From: Datnioides undecimradiatus
Lineage: Eukaryota; Chordata; Actinopteri; Lobotiformes; Datnioididae
Assembly: GCA_008933995.1 (NCBI GenBank)
Contig: WARS01000007.1
Span: 10,468,623-10,532,622, forward strand
DNA: 64,000 bases
Reading direction: 5' to 3'
The notes under the pieces were generated by a model. That model searched no databases and was not told the origin of the DNA. It saw nothing but the letters and a program-made list of their open reading frames with translations. The translations under genes and the position numbers were made by a program. How positions within the stretch are numbered: the stretch's first letter is position 1; each line of letters starts with the position of its first letter. This document shows positions 24,751-37,951 of the stretch, piece by piece.

Positions 24751-25459
24751 GGCCTGTAGAACAAATGCAAGAAAGACTGAAAGCATGGCAGCTAATGAGA
24801 GGGAGAGCTATAGGAAACAAAGGACGGGGCAGAATGGGCTTTTAGAAATTATAGAAATAGAAGAACAATGACGACAGCCCTCAAAGATGTTCTCAAACAT
24901 GAAAATATACCTCCGACCTTCTTTTCAATTTTCTGACCCAGTTCCACTTGTTCTGTCTGCCCATTGCCTCTGAATGAGAGAAAAGCGAGTGAGGGGAGAA
25001 ATGAGGTGTGACGAGAGCTATTTAACTAGATGGCTCCAATCTGATTTAATGGACTGAATAACTGACTGGTTGACTAACTTACTGTACAGGCTGACTGGCT
25101 GAGTGACAGAATGCTGGGTCGATTTGCCGGCTGGCAGCTGAACACAGTGAGAGGTTTTGGGCCAGATACTGCGGCGTTTTAACTAAACGACTGCTTCAGG
25201 TGGCTGTCTAGGCCGAGCTAAGTTTTCTTGATTGAATGGTTTTCTGACACTCTGCTAAACAGCCGGGGGATTGGTTGACGGGCTGGTTAACCGACTGACA
25301 ATGTGGCCAGGTGCCGCTCTCTGATTGTCACCCGCTTTTCTTTTTGGTCCCAACCCGCCGCCATCTCTTCTCCTCTGCTTTTTTTCTCACCTTTTTCTAT
25401 TTTTACTTAATGCATCACAGCAGTAATCAACCCAAATGTAATAAATATGGACATGGAAC

Positions 25460-25489
<30 letters not shown>
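25460..25489. repeat. AAT trinucleotide microsatellite
   Basis: About ten AAT units. Confidence 0.95.
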
Positions 25490-25490
<1 letters not shown>

Positions 25491-25830
25491 GTCATACAAA
25501 CACCTACCACTACACCGACCCCATTCCTGAATGGTTGCACAAATTAATTTCCCATTTTCCTTCCTTTATACTGACCTAAGAAGCCATTTTCTCATATAAA
25601 TGCATAATTTAGCAGCTGATAAAAACTCTTTTGTTCTGCTGAGACGTAATATTTAAAGAGCAATGTATTATATATTTTTTTTCCTTTTTACATTGTACTG
25701 TTGGGCATAAAGGGGAGTGAGGGATCATGGTTGGACTGGTGGTGAAATTGAACATGAATCACTTCCTGCCGAGTGACTCCTTTTAACTGCACTTTGGGAA
25801 AGAGTGGAGGAAGCCAACTGTGGACATCTC

Positions 25831-25889
25831 CACACGCACACACGTACACACACGCATGTGCACACACGCACGCACGCACGCACGCACGC

Positions 25890-25934
<45 letters not shown>
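25831..25934. repeat. compound CA/CACG microsatellite
   Basis: Interrupted CA repeats, then a CACG/GCAC tetranucleotide run (about 25867-25890), then a pure CA run to 25934. Open frames over it translate to His-Thr or Cys-Val runs and are not genes. Confidence 0.95.
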
Positions 25935-25935
<1 letters not shown>

Positions 25936-26140
25936 CTATGAACATTGAGGCAGAGAGACACTATAACGAAACTACTTACAAAAAGTTAGCAGGCAGGCCT
26001 GGGTATGTGTGTGTGTGCACACTGAGAAGTAAACTGCACACACCAGCACTTCCACATCCACCATAAAATATGACCTGACCCCTGTACCCACATCTTCCAG
26101 GTCCAACCCAACTGAATCCAGGTCAAACATTCATTTCCTT

Positions 26141-26270
26141 TTTAGCTCTGTTTTGGTCTCCACCAACTACTGAGGGGAAATGCAGCTCATTATTGACTAA
26201 CTGTTCTATCATCACCAGCCAGTAGCTAACAGTTTCTTTCTGTCATAACATGCTAGACAGGAAGTGCACA
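26141..26270. repeat. fragment of a common fish repeat
   Basis: The phrase TTTTGGTCTCCACCAACTAC TGAGG followed by ATCACCAGCCAGTAGCTAAC resembles a widespread teleost element that also seems to occur inverted near 12.85 kb. Class unknown. Confidence 0.4.
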
Positions 26271-29200
26271 GTCATATTGAGGTTCTTCACAGAAAACAGC
26301 TGCCTAGCAACAAGCATGATGAGAGCAAAAAGACCATAAAGTTGTGGGCCATATAAACCAAAACAATGAGCATGAAGGTGCTAAAATACCCCTAAACCTG
26401 AGAGAAACTGCAATTATAGGCACAAGTTCTCTATGGTTTCTCACTTTCACCAACACCGTTGTCATTGCACGTGGTCCACTGACCTCTACTTAATAAAGAA
26501 TTGTGTTTTAGTGCAGCTATAAGCGCAACACTGGGATATCAGAACAAAGACAACCAGCAGAAAGTCATTTTACTTTGGATCACAAAGGTCTGCGTTGGCC
26601 TCATCCTCAGTGTGACCTGAAGCCATCCCAGCAGATAAAATCACACTAACCTGAGCTCAGGCCCCTGCTGAAAATATAATCTCAAGGGAATACAAAAACA
26701 CGGGTCTGTCTCATCTTGAAAAACTATGCACACATTTCTTGCTGTCAAGGCTAGAAGACCAGACTGAGGCTTTTTGCACAAAATGTCAAGAATGCCATCT
26801 TTGGATGAAACCAGACAGGATGGAGTGAGGCTGCTAGGCACCGCTGCTGCTGCTACCTACACTTGAGTATATCCATCATGTTGTCAATCTAAATACCTGC
26901 AGCCTTTCACAACCGGCCTCATCGTCTCTGCAGCTGTTTCTCTGCAGAGGTGCCTCTGTCTCAGCGTAATGTATTGCAGCTTGAGTACCTCTAGCAGCAG
27001 CTGTTTATCTGCTGAGTCGTTCACCCCTGAAACTGAAAGGAGCTCAATAGGTTGATGCAGGGGAGCTGCGCCTGAATGGGGTTTGATTTCAGCTGTGGAG
27101 TAAAAAGCTGCAAAATGCGACACTTACTTCAGACGTGTCAGCTGGTGCATGCCTACATTTTTAGGAGCACATTTGCTGTTATGTTGCCGGCGAAATCCTA
27201 CATTTAAAAAGAAACCAAAGCCTTTGAGTGTCTTTTTTTAAAAATACTGAATATTTCACTTTCAACGTTACCAGACTACAACTCTTTTAAACAATGATAA
27301 ACAAATAATAATAACTAATTCAACATTTACTTTCCCTTTGGAAAATACATTTCAAACTGCTGTTGCATAGCTCAGGAATGTGTTCGGCTATAGTCACTGT
27401 TCTTTATAAGACACAAAACATATTTAGTGGGTGAGGGGGTTGGATGGGTCATGTACAGAGAACTGATTTACCCATACTGCATACCATCTTCTTCATTATC
27501 ATCATATGCTTCTACCCATTCTCCTCTTCTATATCACTGCTCCTCCTTATCTTTTTTATAGATGGTCCTCTCTGACACAATGCACAAATTGAATCACGTG
27601 CATGCACACACGCAGAAGCACCCTCTCAAACAAGAAGGAGCAGAGAGAAAAGATCATATTAAGAGGAAGGAATGGAGTTGGGAAAGAAGAACGCAGAGAT
27701 AGAGTGGGGAATGAAAATCACTCTTTAAAGGAGACAGATGAAAGGAACACAATATGATGAGAGGAGGGGAGGAGACTGTGAAGACAGAAATCAATCAAGA
27801 AGAGATGCTATGTATGCACAGAGAGTAGGAGAGGGGAGGAAGAGCAGGAATGATGGAGCAGATGGAGAACTGAGGCATGTTTTCATGAACACGTTTACAG
27901 TTTAAATGCACGCGCAAGTGCCTATACCTGCATTCAAGTCGTGAGTTTTTATCCATCACCTGGGACATAATCTGCATACAGAACGAATACAGAACTAAAA
28001 ACATTCATATGAATACTTCACAAGCCTATTACCTACGTTTGTTTTCCCACATTACACAATTCATTAAGATTTAATTAACATCTACACAAATTAACTTAAT
28101 TAGCATATTGACAAAAATAACAATTAAAGTATTTTATTTGGAGTTTGATGGCGTACACATTCAAAAGAGCACTGGATGCTCAAACAGCCAGCATGTTGTA
28201 AATAAATAAAACTTTGCTCTGTAAAATAAAAACATTGATTTTGTAATTATGAGTGACGCACTTAGATGAGCTGGCTGTTCACATCTGAAATGCTACATTG
28301 GTAATTTTCCACTGGATAAGCTGCAGTATTGTTGCAGTCGTCCACAGTTGTTTTGATGTGTTATATGAAGAAAATATGGAAGTACTTTATAATACACTAT
28401 TTTTGTTCCATTTGTTTTTTGTATATGCATGACTAGAGGATGAGTGCTTTGTAAAATAGCAGTGCCTTGAAATCCCATGTGGGATGGCCCAGATGTTTGT
28501 CGCAAGACAGAAATGATACATAAACTAAATGAAGCCCGGCAAAAAAATTTGAATCCTATCATAATTTTTCAGATGTGATAATATTATAATAAACAATATG
28601 TTGTGATATATAAGTATGTTTACAATGCTTAAGCGTGCTAGTCCAAAGAATTAGGTTAACATTACTCACAGGGTCTTTCATTACTGTTGCTGTGAAACTC
28701 ACCCCACTGCTAGCTACTAGCTGCTCTAGGTTCCTTCAATAATGTAAACAATAAACAAAAAATAGGTATAATTAACTTCAAAGAGTCTCAAACAAGACAC
28801 TGCCACATTAGCCATTAGCAGCAACATAGCTGACTGATACATGTCTGGTGTGACCAGTAAAACCCAGTAAGACAGTAGCTGGATCAGCATTCAGCTCTAT
28901 TAGGAACCATGTAATTGCTCAAGTGTCTGAGAGTCCCTACCCAGGCCGGTCTGGTCTTCTGGAGTGTTTCAGATCAGTTCCTCTGTTAAAACCCCTGTCA
29001 GAAATCCCAGAATGCAAAGCTGAAAGAGCATATTCTAAATCTGAGAAGTGAAGTCGAATCAGTGGAAAGAAAATGTGAGTGGAGTCTCTGACAGGACTGT
29101 GCTGAATGTCTGAGCATCTGCAGAAACTTTCAAAACTCCGAAGTAACGGCTCTGCACTGAAAACATTACACTGCAGACATTGTAAGGGAGAAGCAATTAT

Positions 29201-32200
29201 TTATGTTAAAGCCCTATTTTTTAAGTTTTAAACCATAGTTTATACTTTAACCTTTTAAATCTGAGTTTTACTGTTCTGATATGTGACAGTAATCTATCCT
29301 CACATGCCCTCTCTCCCTCTGTCTTATATTCTTAACCCAGATAATGTTCCTCCCTTCTTCTTCTCCTCATCCTATCCTCATGTCTCAACCGCCCTGCTCC
29401 CCTGTTATATCTAATCTCCTCCCTCCTCCTCCCTTTAATGTATTATCCTCCCTCTTCAGCTGTCATCCCTCAATTCTCCCGTTTCCCCTGTGCTCTTCTC
29501 ATCGCAGGTACCGCTCCTTTTCTCTGTTTTTACCTCCTGTCGTCTTCTCTCTGGCGGGGGAAAAAAAAAGGATGAGCGTCTCTCTCTGTGACATTCGATA
29601 AGCAAATAAAACTGTGGTGTCAGCAAGACACTAACCATATGCCAATAGAGCGATGCTGCAATGCCATTTATACACACTATAAAGCGCTGAGCTGTGATCA
29701 TAGTGGTATGCTAATAAAACAGCTCTGTGAAGACAGAGCTGGCAGAGTTACTCTATCGCAGAGGGCGAAGGGAAGGGATACGGGCTGCATAATTGCGAGG
29801 GTGTGTGTGTGTGTGCGCGCTGAGGTGCGGGTGTTGAACATGTGTGTTTGAGGCACGTGTGTGGGCCTTGGTACATGTCAGTGCGGTTTTGTGAGAGCAC
29901 ACGTACGGGCATGCTGGAGTGATTTCGTGTGTGCATGTGTTTGTGTGGTGTGGTGTGGTAAGAGTGTGAGTGTGTGTGTGTGCGTCAGGTCTGTAAAGAG
30001 CCTCTCATCTGCTGCCCAGAATTAGTCAATAACTGGCACCTTCTCCTGATAACTAGCTCAGTTTAAAAAGTACTGAGTTTTAATTTACTCCACCTTTCGC
30101 ACTCTGCCGTCATCCAGGCAAGCCTGCCTCGCTCTGTCACTCTGCATCTGTCTTTCTTCAACATCAACAACTCTTTTACATTCCCATTCATCTAAAGTAA
30201 AACAAAATCTTATTTATCTATTGTATACAAACTTATAAAATACCAAATCCAGAAACTCTGAGACATTGGTGCAACGTCTATTGGTATAAGAACCCTGAGT
30301 GGTCAGGCGTTCACATAAGCCAACAGTTAAGCCATGTTTTCTACCTCACACCACTTTGTGTGAGGTAAAACCAAAAAGTGAGTGCACCCGAAATGTGGTT
30401 AAATTATCCCTTATTGCACTGGAAAACCGTGTCCTTGCACGGTATGTTGGTCAAAGTTGGTTGGTCAAACTTGAGCCAGGAAATTGGCCTGTAAACTGTG
30501 ATGGATGTTTGTAACAAACAGCTCGGAGAGAATGTTTGCTCTTCACCTTTGGCTTCTCTTCAAAATAAGTTTGGTTAGCCTGAGGTTTTGTTATAGTCTG
30601 TACCACTGACTAAATGCACGTGCTCTATTAGACTTTTTAGTGATTTCACAGCAGATCCCAGTAATTATGGGAAACCAATAGAAACAGGTCTTTTTACCAT
30701 TTCAACTCCATGTCTAACTCAGCAACCATTACCTTTATTTTAACACAAACTGAATCCTAACCTAACTTTAAAACCCCTCAAACAACCATTTGAAAAACTG
30801 AAAATCAGCCAAAATGTCTTCACTTTCCAAAAATGTCCTCTCTCAAGGTGTAAATATGGTTCTCAGAAAGACAGAAATGAAAGAATCCACACAAACACAC
30901 AAAAATACCACAGACCCATTACTGAGTCATGCTGGCTCCTATCATTAACTCTGGGAACTGTGATCAAACAAGTGTTTCTCTAATGATCTGCACAAACCAC
31001 TATCATATGCGCGCACAATGCAACTCTGAGTTATACTCAGACCACAGTTAAAGTGACTCTACTCTGTAATCCATCACTCCCTGGATGGGTGTTTGGACAC
31101 AAATATCAAACAGGTGGTACGCAGAATGGAAAAACAACCAGTGCACTATGAACTGCAATTCAGTTTTGTACCATTTATAGAGATGTCCAGAAACAATACA
31201 TAGTTACATGTGTGCATGCATATAGCTGATAAAGAAAACAGTAACAGGCCATGATGGGCTATTCTCAATCACAAAAACAACAGGAATCTACTGTAGTTTG
31301 TGCTGTTATACTGAAATAAATTCCCAGCTCTACAAAAAAGGCACAATTTCCTTTATGCTCTAAAGGCAGTGTTTGATATTAATAGAAACCCCTTGACTCA
31401 ACACTGGTATCAGAAATACCGTCGCACAATAGCATCATGTCATTTCTTATTAAATACCAGTGGATGACACGCACACAACGGCACTACCTCTCACCTGCAA
31501 TCAAAGTGAGCATGTAACAGCAAAACTGTCATCTCTGTTCAGCGCACTGACATTCTTAGTCATGGTGAGCAATACACGTCAGGTGGGTGCACGGGCTGAA
31601 CTTTCTGACACTAATGCCGATGAGAAATCCCACACTTGGAGACAAAAAAAAAAGACAGAGTGTCCTAGTTTCTGACTAATCTTTACGTTTTGTGGTGGAG
31701 AACCATGGGTGGAAGTCTTACTTTTGAGCATACGATCTGACAGAAGCATTGTATGGGAGAGTTTAATCACAAAAGTATTTGCAAACTTGGGAAAATCACT
31801 TTTTTTTTGATTTATGTTCACTCAACTATAACTAAGGTGGAGACTTATACCAAAGATCTGAGGGTTTGATTGTTTTAATGGCAGCAGATGTTCACACAGG
31901 TGGAGGTGCTCTTAAGAGCTGTGCAGCATGAATGAGACTAAGTGAGGTTTGCCTTTACCTACACAATAAAGGCCTGACTGACCTTTTTGATGAGGCTTGC
32001 TTATGCTCAAATGACAGCATGATATCAGTGCTCGGCCAGGACTAATTCGTCCTATCATACCGCATGTGGGTTGATGGATGGCAAAACTGTATTTATATAT
32101 AATCTGAATAAGGGCTGAGTGGAAATGGTGACCCAAAAGCCAAAACAGTATGAAGAGCTGTGGGGTGATTGGTTTACTGCAGTAAAAAACAGGAATATTA

Positions 32201-32263
32201 TGGAATTAGCACAGATGAGATGAAAATGCAATGTAAACAACAAAAGGCATTTTCTCTTGTCAG
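26271..32263. other. AT-rich non-coding stretch
   Basis: No supported gene. Contains a purine-rich tract (about 27630-27860), a homeodomain-core-rich block at 28.03-28.14 kb, a pyrimidine-rich tract (about 29290-29560) and TG-rich low-complexity DNA around 29800-29990. Confidence 0.5.
28030..28145. promoter_or_regulatory. cluster of TAATTA-type homeodomain cores
   Basis: Within about 110 bases there are repeated TTAATTAA, TTAATTAG, AATTAAC and CAATTAAAG cores, denser than in neighbouring DNA. Low complexity from AT richness could explain this. Confidence 0.25.
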
Positions 32264-32395
32264 GACCTAAATCCATCACACACTTGACCACTAACCAACA
32301 AGCCAAGCACCTGACCCACATCCTGGAGGCTGACCTCAATATGGCCCGTGGCCTGGCTTGCCCGCCCCTGGAGGTGTTCCATTGTGACAAAATGG
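32264..32395 (+). CDS. candidate coding exon of an unrecognised gene, 132 bases
   Basis: A classic exon shape in AT-rich DNA: pyrimidine tract TTTTCTCTTGTCAG before 32264 and donor ATGG/GTGAGA after 32395. Between them one frame is open and its third positions are mostly C or G (ATC CTG GAG GCT GAC CTC, for example), unlike the flanks. It reads PKSITHLTTNQQAKHLTHIL then EADLNMARGLACPPLEVFHC DKM, about 43 residues. Start and end are both in phase 1, so the exon could be skipped without a frameshift. I do not recognise the family. It might belong to a plus-strand gene starting at the CpG block near 10.8 kb, which is inference. An old processed fragment or chance is the alternative. Confidence 0.4.
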
Positions 32396-34317
32396 GTGAG
32401 ACCTCATGTTCATCCCACACATTACACCATATCATGTCCTGCATGTGCTCAAACATGCTAGAAGTTACCACAGTTAGGTTTGAACATTGTTTAATTGCTG
32501 GGTTCTTTATTCTTACTTACAATTGTTTGTTCCTCTGTTCAGTCCCACCATGCTGGACAATTATTTGGGGAGGGGCTGGCCAGCATTTCCTGTTTTTTAT
32601 GGTTTTGGAGGTGTCATGACTGACATCACTGGGCTAAACCAAGTTGAGGGGTTTTCTCTTCTGTGGAAAGGTTTTATTTGCTTGTTCAATGCCTTCTCAG
32701 GTAAAGTATTAGGGTCATTTCACTTTTATAGAGTCATTTTGTGACTGAATTGAGCCGTTAAATGAGCTGGAGAGTGTTATTTGATTCCCTGGTGTTAAGC
32801 ATACTGTGGAGGTCAACCTTGTTGCTTTTGGTACCAACTGAAGGAATCTAGGTCAGATTTGAACACCTTGCAGTTTCTAATCAGTTGGGTTTGGTCCCTC
32901 AGTGGTGAAGGAGTCGAGTTCTGTTCTCCAAGTAGGTTATTTTTATTATTAGCTTTTTTTAAATTTTGTGAAGAGACAACTTATTTTGTGTCTGGATGAA
33001 GTTCCTCCACCTACCACCTTCACTCTGGTCAGGTTTCCCCAAAGCCACATAAGAAGACATAGAAACAGAGCTGGGACATGCTGGAGTGATTAAAAGTAAG
33101 ACACTCTGGGAGGGTGAGGCTTATGCTTTATCATTTAAAATATCCTCATTACAAGTGCAGTTTATTTAGCTAACAAACTACTTTTACATTGACGACAGAG
33201 TTGCACAAAGGCATTTCAGCTTTGTGCTTATGAGGTTTAGTCAAGCTTGATACTCCTCATTCATTCACTGAAGGTTTGGGAGAAGCATGCATCAAATAAT
33301 AAAACATAAGATGTTCTGCTCTCAGACCTATCAAGCTGTTATTAGGATTTTTTTTTCATTTGATGTTCAGGCAGTTCTCGAAATAGTTGGACAAGAAAAT
33401 GGATGAGTCCAAATATGGGCAGAAACTTTTCACATCAGAGCTTGTTATGTTTTGCAGTGCAGGGACAAGGATCCATCTGTGTGCAGATAACAGGCCCTGA
33501 AAAGAAAATTATAATCAGTCTCAGGGGAGGAAAGAGGGCACCGCTCATGCACTGCAGCCAAATATCCTCATTTATAAAGAGTCGATTAAATATCTTAAAA
33601 GCAAAGTGACTTCCCAGTCTGCTCACTGGTGATTAGACGGAGGAATCTCGGCCTATGTGTTGCCTAAGTCTGTCTTTCTCTCACATTCGTTTCCATCTCC
33701 AACCCTCTTTTTATCTCAGTCTGTAGCTACTTCTGTTTTTTTATGTCTTCATGACTTCACAACCTCCCCCTCCAACTTCTCTCTTCTTTTTATTTTTTAT
33801 ATTCTTGTCATTCTCTCTCCGTCTGTCTCACCTTTTGCATTTCTGTCCTCCATCCTCTGTCAAGTTAGAAGCTGTGAGTCAATACTTGTTAACATAGTTT
33901 TACCCTACAGCAGCTACACACACTTGCACAGACACACACAAGGCAGAGACTTTCTCTCCACTAACTGATTAGCTATATTAACGTCAAGGCCATGCACTAA
34001 ATGCCCAAAGCCAGCAACTTGATTGGTCAATACCCTCCAGCCTGTGTCCTAATTGGCTGGCCTACGAGAAAGAGCAGAGGGATTTGCTACTTCATTAAGA
34101 AGCAGAGAGATGCCAAGATTGGGCGCCACAATCACAGTCAAAGTGTGTTTGTGTGAGTGTGTCAGCCAGCCCTGGTCTATTCAGCTCATTTCTGCCCTGC
34201 CAATAAATCCATACTTACACAGAGGCATTGATATTTAATATCCTCACCCTGGAACAGAGCGCTTCACATTTGGCTTCCATAAAAGTCACAGAACAGCCTT
34301 TTAGCCCAAACCATGCT

Positions 34318-34365
34318 GATAGATAGATAGATAGATAGATTGATAGATTGATAGATTGATAGATT
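34318..34365. repeat. GATA/GATT microsatellite
   Basis: Five or more GATA units followed by a six-to-eight-base GATAGATT variant repeat. Confidence 0.95.
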
Positions 34366-34479
34366 CATTATTAAGTTTATTATCTTAGCAGGGGATTATG
34401 CACGCCTATTAAAATAACACTGCAGATAAGCTGAGACGCAGCATATTTACCACAGTTGTCAGTCATTTCTCGCCATCAT

Positions 34480-34740
34480 CTCATCCAGTTGATCCTGTCT
34501 GCTCCTCGCCGGCCCCCCGCCGGCCCCCTCACGCTGTTATTCGGATGAGAGTGTCAGCACAATGTCTTTTATGTGAACGAACCCACTGAGTTGAAATTCA
34601 AAAAAAAACCCCAAACGCATACAATCAAGAAGAAAGTAGCAGCAATCTGACAGACAATGCCTCCGTCGCGGTGCTACCACAGTTTCAGCACCATGAGCGG
34701 GCCTCCGCCGAGTGTGCGTCTGCATACAGAACGAGCGCGC
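34480..34740. other. GC- and CpG-rich island in AT-rich DNA
   Basis: Includes a direct duplication GCCGGCCCCC (34508-34528) and many CpGs up to AACGAGCGCGCC at about 34730. It could be a small promoter or a GC-rich enhancer. No coding frame convinces. Confidence 0.35.
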
Positions 34741-35249
34741 CTTTTCCCTTGATGCGTCCTATTGTGTGCGATGTAAAAATGTGTAGGTCTGTGAATCCAC
34801 TCAGCAATGCTGTTTGTGGGTGCACTTGATGTTTGTGCACGCCTTTGCATCCTTGTTTGTGTACTGAACAGATAAAGGAAGCACTGTAACGGCTGTCAGT
34901 GCAAAAAAGAAACTGAGAGCTGTGATTAAGAGCCTGGTTACATTTGATCTGAAGCAGGCCCCGGCTGTATGCTTATAGAGAGCGTCTCGATCAGGGAAGT
35001 GTCTGTTCCTCTGTCTATACACATGCTAAGTGTTGTACTACAACAGCTGTCACTGAGCAAAGGTTGACAATAACATTACCTCTTAAAAAACACCTTGACT
35101 GCATTGACCTTTGTCGTCTGTTCTGTATACGACTGTTTTCTGGGATCAAACGCTGTGCTGCCTTTCAGCTGAAAGTTTCAAAACTTTCATGTTAGCCTGT
35201 TACACATTATACTGTTAACCACGAGACAACATGCAGGCTATTTTATGCT

Positions 35250-35420
35250 TATGTGAAAGCATTTGGTAAATTAATTAAATGGGATAAACCGGCCTCTCTT
35301 TTATTGCCTATTGCTGTAAACATGCTATCCTTAATTGAAAAAAGAAAATTAATTAAAGTTGGATTACAGAGTGAATTATGTAGCTCTGCTATGCCAAAGA
35401 TATTATTTTAGCAAGGGTCA
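35250..35420. promoter_or_regulatory. candidate conserved non-coding element
   Basis: Contains TTAATTAAATGGGATAAA, GCTGTAAACATGCTATCC (forkhead-like TAAACA) and AAATTAATTAAAGTTGGATT. Repeat-free and complex. The TAATTA cores and a GGATTA bicoid-type core suggest a homeodomain-bound enhancer; conservation untested. Confidence 0.3.
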
Positions 35421-36866
35421 GCTGAAGTGATTATTGGCAATTACTTAATACAATTTTTATTTATTTATTTTTAATGTGATGTTCTGAAAAGGAAACAGTG
35501 GCATGGGACGGGGGGAAGGTAATGCCTTCTGAAAGAGCTTCGGGAAGTGTCTCTGCGTGGCTATTAAACTTTAGGTTCAGGATGTTAAATGGCTTAATTA
35601 CAGTAGCAGCGATATGAAAGACTCAAATAATAAATGTAGCTTTTCTTCAGGTACACAGGCTCCAAAGAAATGTCCATGTTCTCATTAAACGGCCGCAACA
35701 AGCCGGTGAAGAACACGCACGCTGCAGTGAAAAATGTGCAAAAAAACAATTCAAATTAAAGAAGTTTACTTAAAAATAGCTGCATGCATGCACGCCAACC
35801 GTCCAGATGATCACTGCTGGTTAATGTTCTCAATAGCCCCATTATAGAGATGAATAATAATCTTTGGTATATTTTGGGGGTAACATGAATTAAACCAATG
35901 AAAGTTTCATCCCACATTACCTTCAGAAGCCAAACACACCTGCACCTGCCACTGAGGGACATGTGTTGACATATGCATCCATTTGAATGCATGTAAGCAA
36001 ACGCACCAACATTTATTCTAGAAGGAGGAGTGCTGCTGCGTTTATTATCAGCGTTGCCATGTTGTAAATTCATGTACGGAGGTACATCTCACTGTCTAGC
36101 TAATGCAGGAAAACACAGCATCTTTGACCAGGTTTGCGGCGGTCGACGTGTCAGTCACTTTGTGCTGCATCAGGATAGCACTGTGCCAACAATAAGCATG
36201 GTCACACCAGATCATTATGTGCTGTTGGATGTAAGATAGGACCCCAACTGCTCAAAACTCATCTTGTCTTTTTGTTGAATGACATGTAAAGACACCTGAT
36301 CTCCGTAATCAGGAACACTGGAGTCTTTTCCACGTATTTCCTTTAACTTGCGCTCTCTCCAGACAGATTTAGGCAGCATGTTTAGGATTCTCCAGTTCTA
36401 TCCGCAATCCATTGGAGATGAAACACAAACACTCTCTTTTTTTTTTGACAAGGTCTCTTCTCCAGTGTGATCAGTTTTGTCAATCACACCTGGGGTTTCT
36501 GCGTATTTTCAAATGCATATTGTTACCTCTGGCTGCCATTTTTCAATCAGCCTTCCCACTGGAGCTTTTAATCTTCTTTATCACCCTTATAAAGCATGTG
36601 TCATCCGCATTCATGGCCTTTCGCCTGTGAAATGCTCCGTTAAAACTCACAACGGTGGGCTAATTTGGCTCATGATGAGAAGGTACAAGGTGATGGATCT
36701 AGGTGATGAATACCACATGCAGTCAGTTCATTAATTTGCTCTCCGTAATGCTGAAATGCCTCATAATATACATCAGTTATGAACGTCTGAATCCAAGTTT
36801 CGCCCATATTTCATGGAATGTTCTTGGAATATTTGATATATATCTGAATAATGGACCCAAGCTCGA

Positions 36867-36867
<1 letters not shown>

Positions 36868-36898
<31 letters not shown>
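36868..36898. repeat. TG microsatellite
   Basis: Uninterrupted TG run. Confidence 0.95.
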
Positions 36899-36900
<2 letters not shown>

Positions 36901-37951
36901 CTGAACATGAAGGTTTAATATGACTTGACCTTATCCTTTCTTTAAAAAACAGGGGAACTTAGATTTAGAATCTCTCTGATTTTTTAATTTGTTAGCATTA
37001 ATTTCTCACACATATCTGTTATCTGTGTTTGTGTTTGAAAGAGAGAAGCAATGATTTCAGCAATGTGTTTGTGCGTGAGCGCCGCCTGATTTCTACCTCT
37101 TGATAAGGGGGTTAAGATAATCTGGCTAAACAATCTATGAGAACCACTGACTAGTTTGATTCTTGCCTCTTTGGAGTTTATTGAAGTTACCTAATATTGT
37201 TCCCTAAAGCAGGTCAGGTTGTGTGGGATTCAAAGTTGTGAAGGTGCATAAGGACCCTGACACGCACACACACACACACGCGCGCGCCGAAGTCAAAGAA
37301 AACTAACCGGTGCATCGCTTCGCATTACCTCATGTCTTCTGTTTTTTGAAAAATGCACTTGAAAGCACCTCAAAGACTACAGATAATGACCAGCTGATCA
37401 CCATTATTCACATACGTTCTGCACCTGCCTGTGAAGTAATAACCTCTCAGTGGTCTGAACTCTGTTCATCTCTAAGTGCGCTTTTGTTTTCTTCACTGAT
37501 AAATATTTTCACACTTTATTTTCATAGAAGTGCAAAGTGAAGTCTGCGTCTGTGCACACAGGCAGACTTCTCCTTTCACACTTAGTGATGGATATTGTGT
37601 GTCCGAGGTCTTGTCACAACCTCGCATTCATTCACATACCAGCGAGTCATTATCATTAAGTATAAATCTGAATTCCTTTAATGAAAACACACACATATGC
37701 ACTCATAGAGTACATGCAAACAGAAGTGCACAGTTACTATGCTGACATGCTCAGTATGGCTATGTATGGTCAAATCTTCAAACCAAATTAAACGTGTCTT
37801 GAGGTGTAGAGTTCTATCAACTATTACACTGGTGATCATGGTCTCCAGACCACAGTTTTGACTTCTACTCTAATGCAAACCTTTTATTTATGCTCTCCAG
37901 ATGATAAACCTCAAGACACATACAAAAAAAAGTAACAACCCTACACATTCA

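Noticed and set aside
25831..25934. Repeat array that could suggest a CRISPR or satellite
   Set aside because: Plain compound microsatellite without spacers; the organism is a vertebrate.
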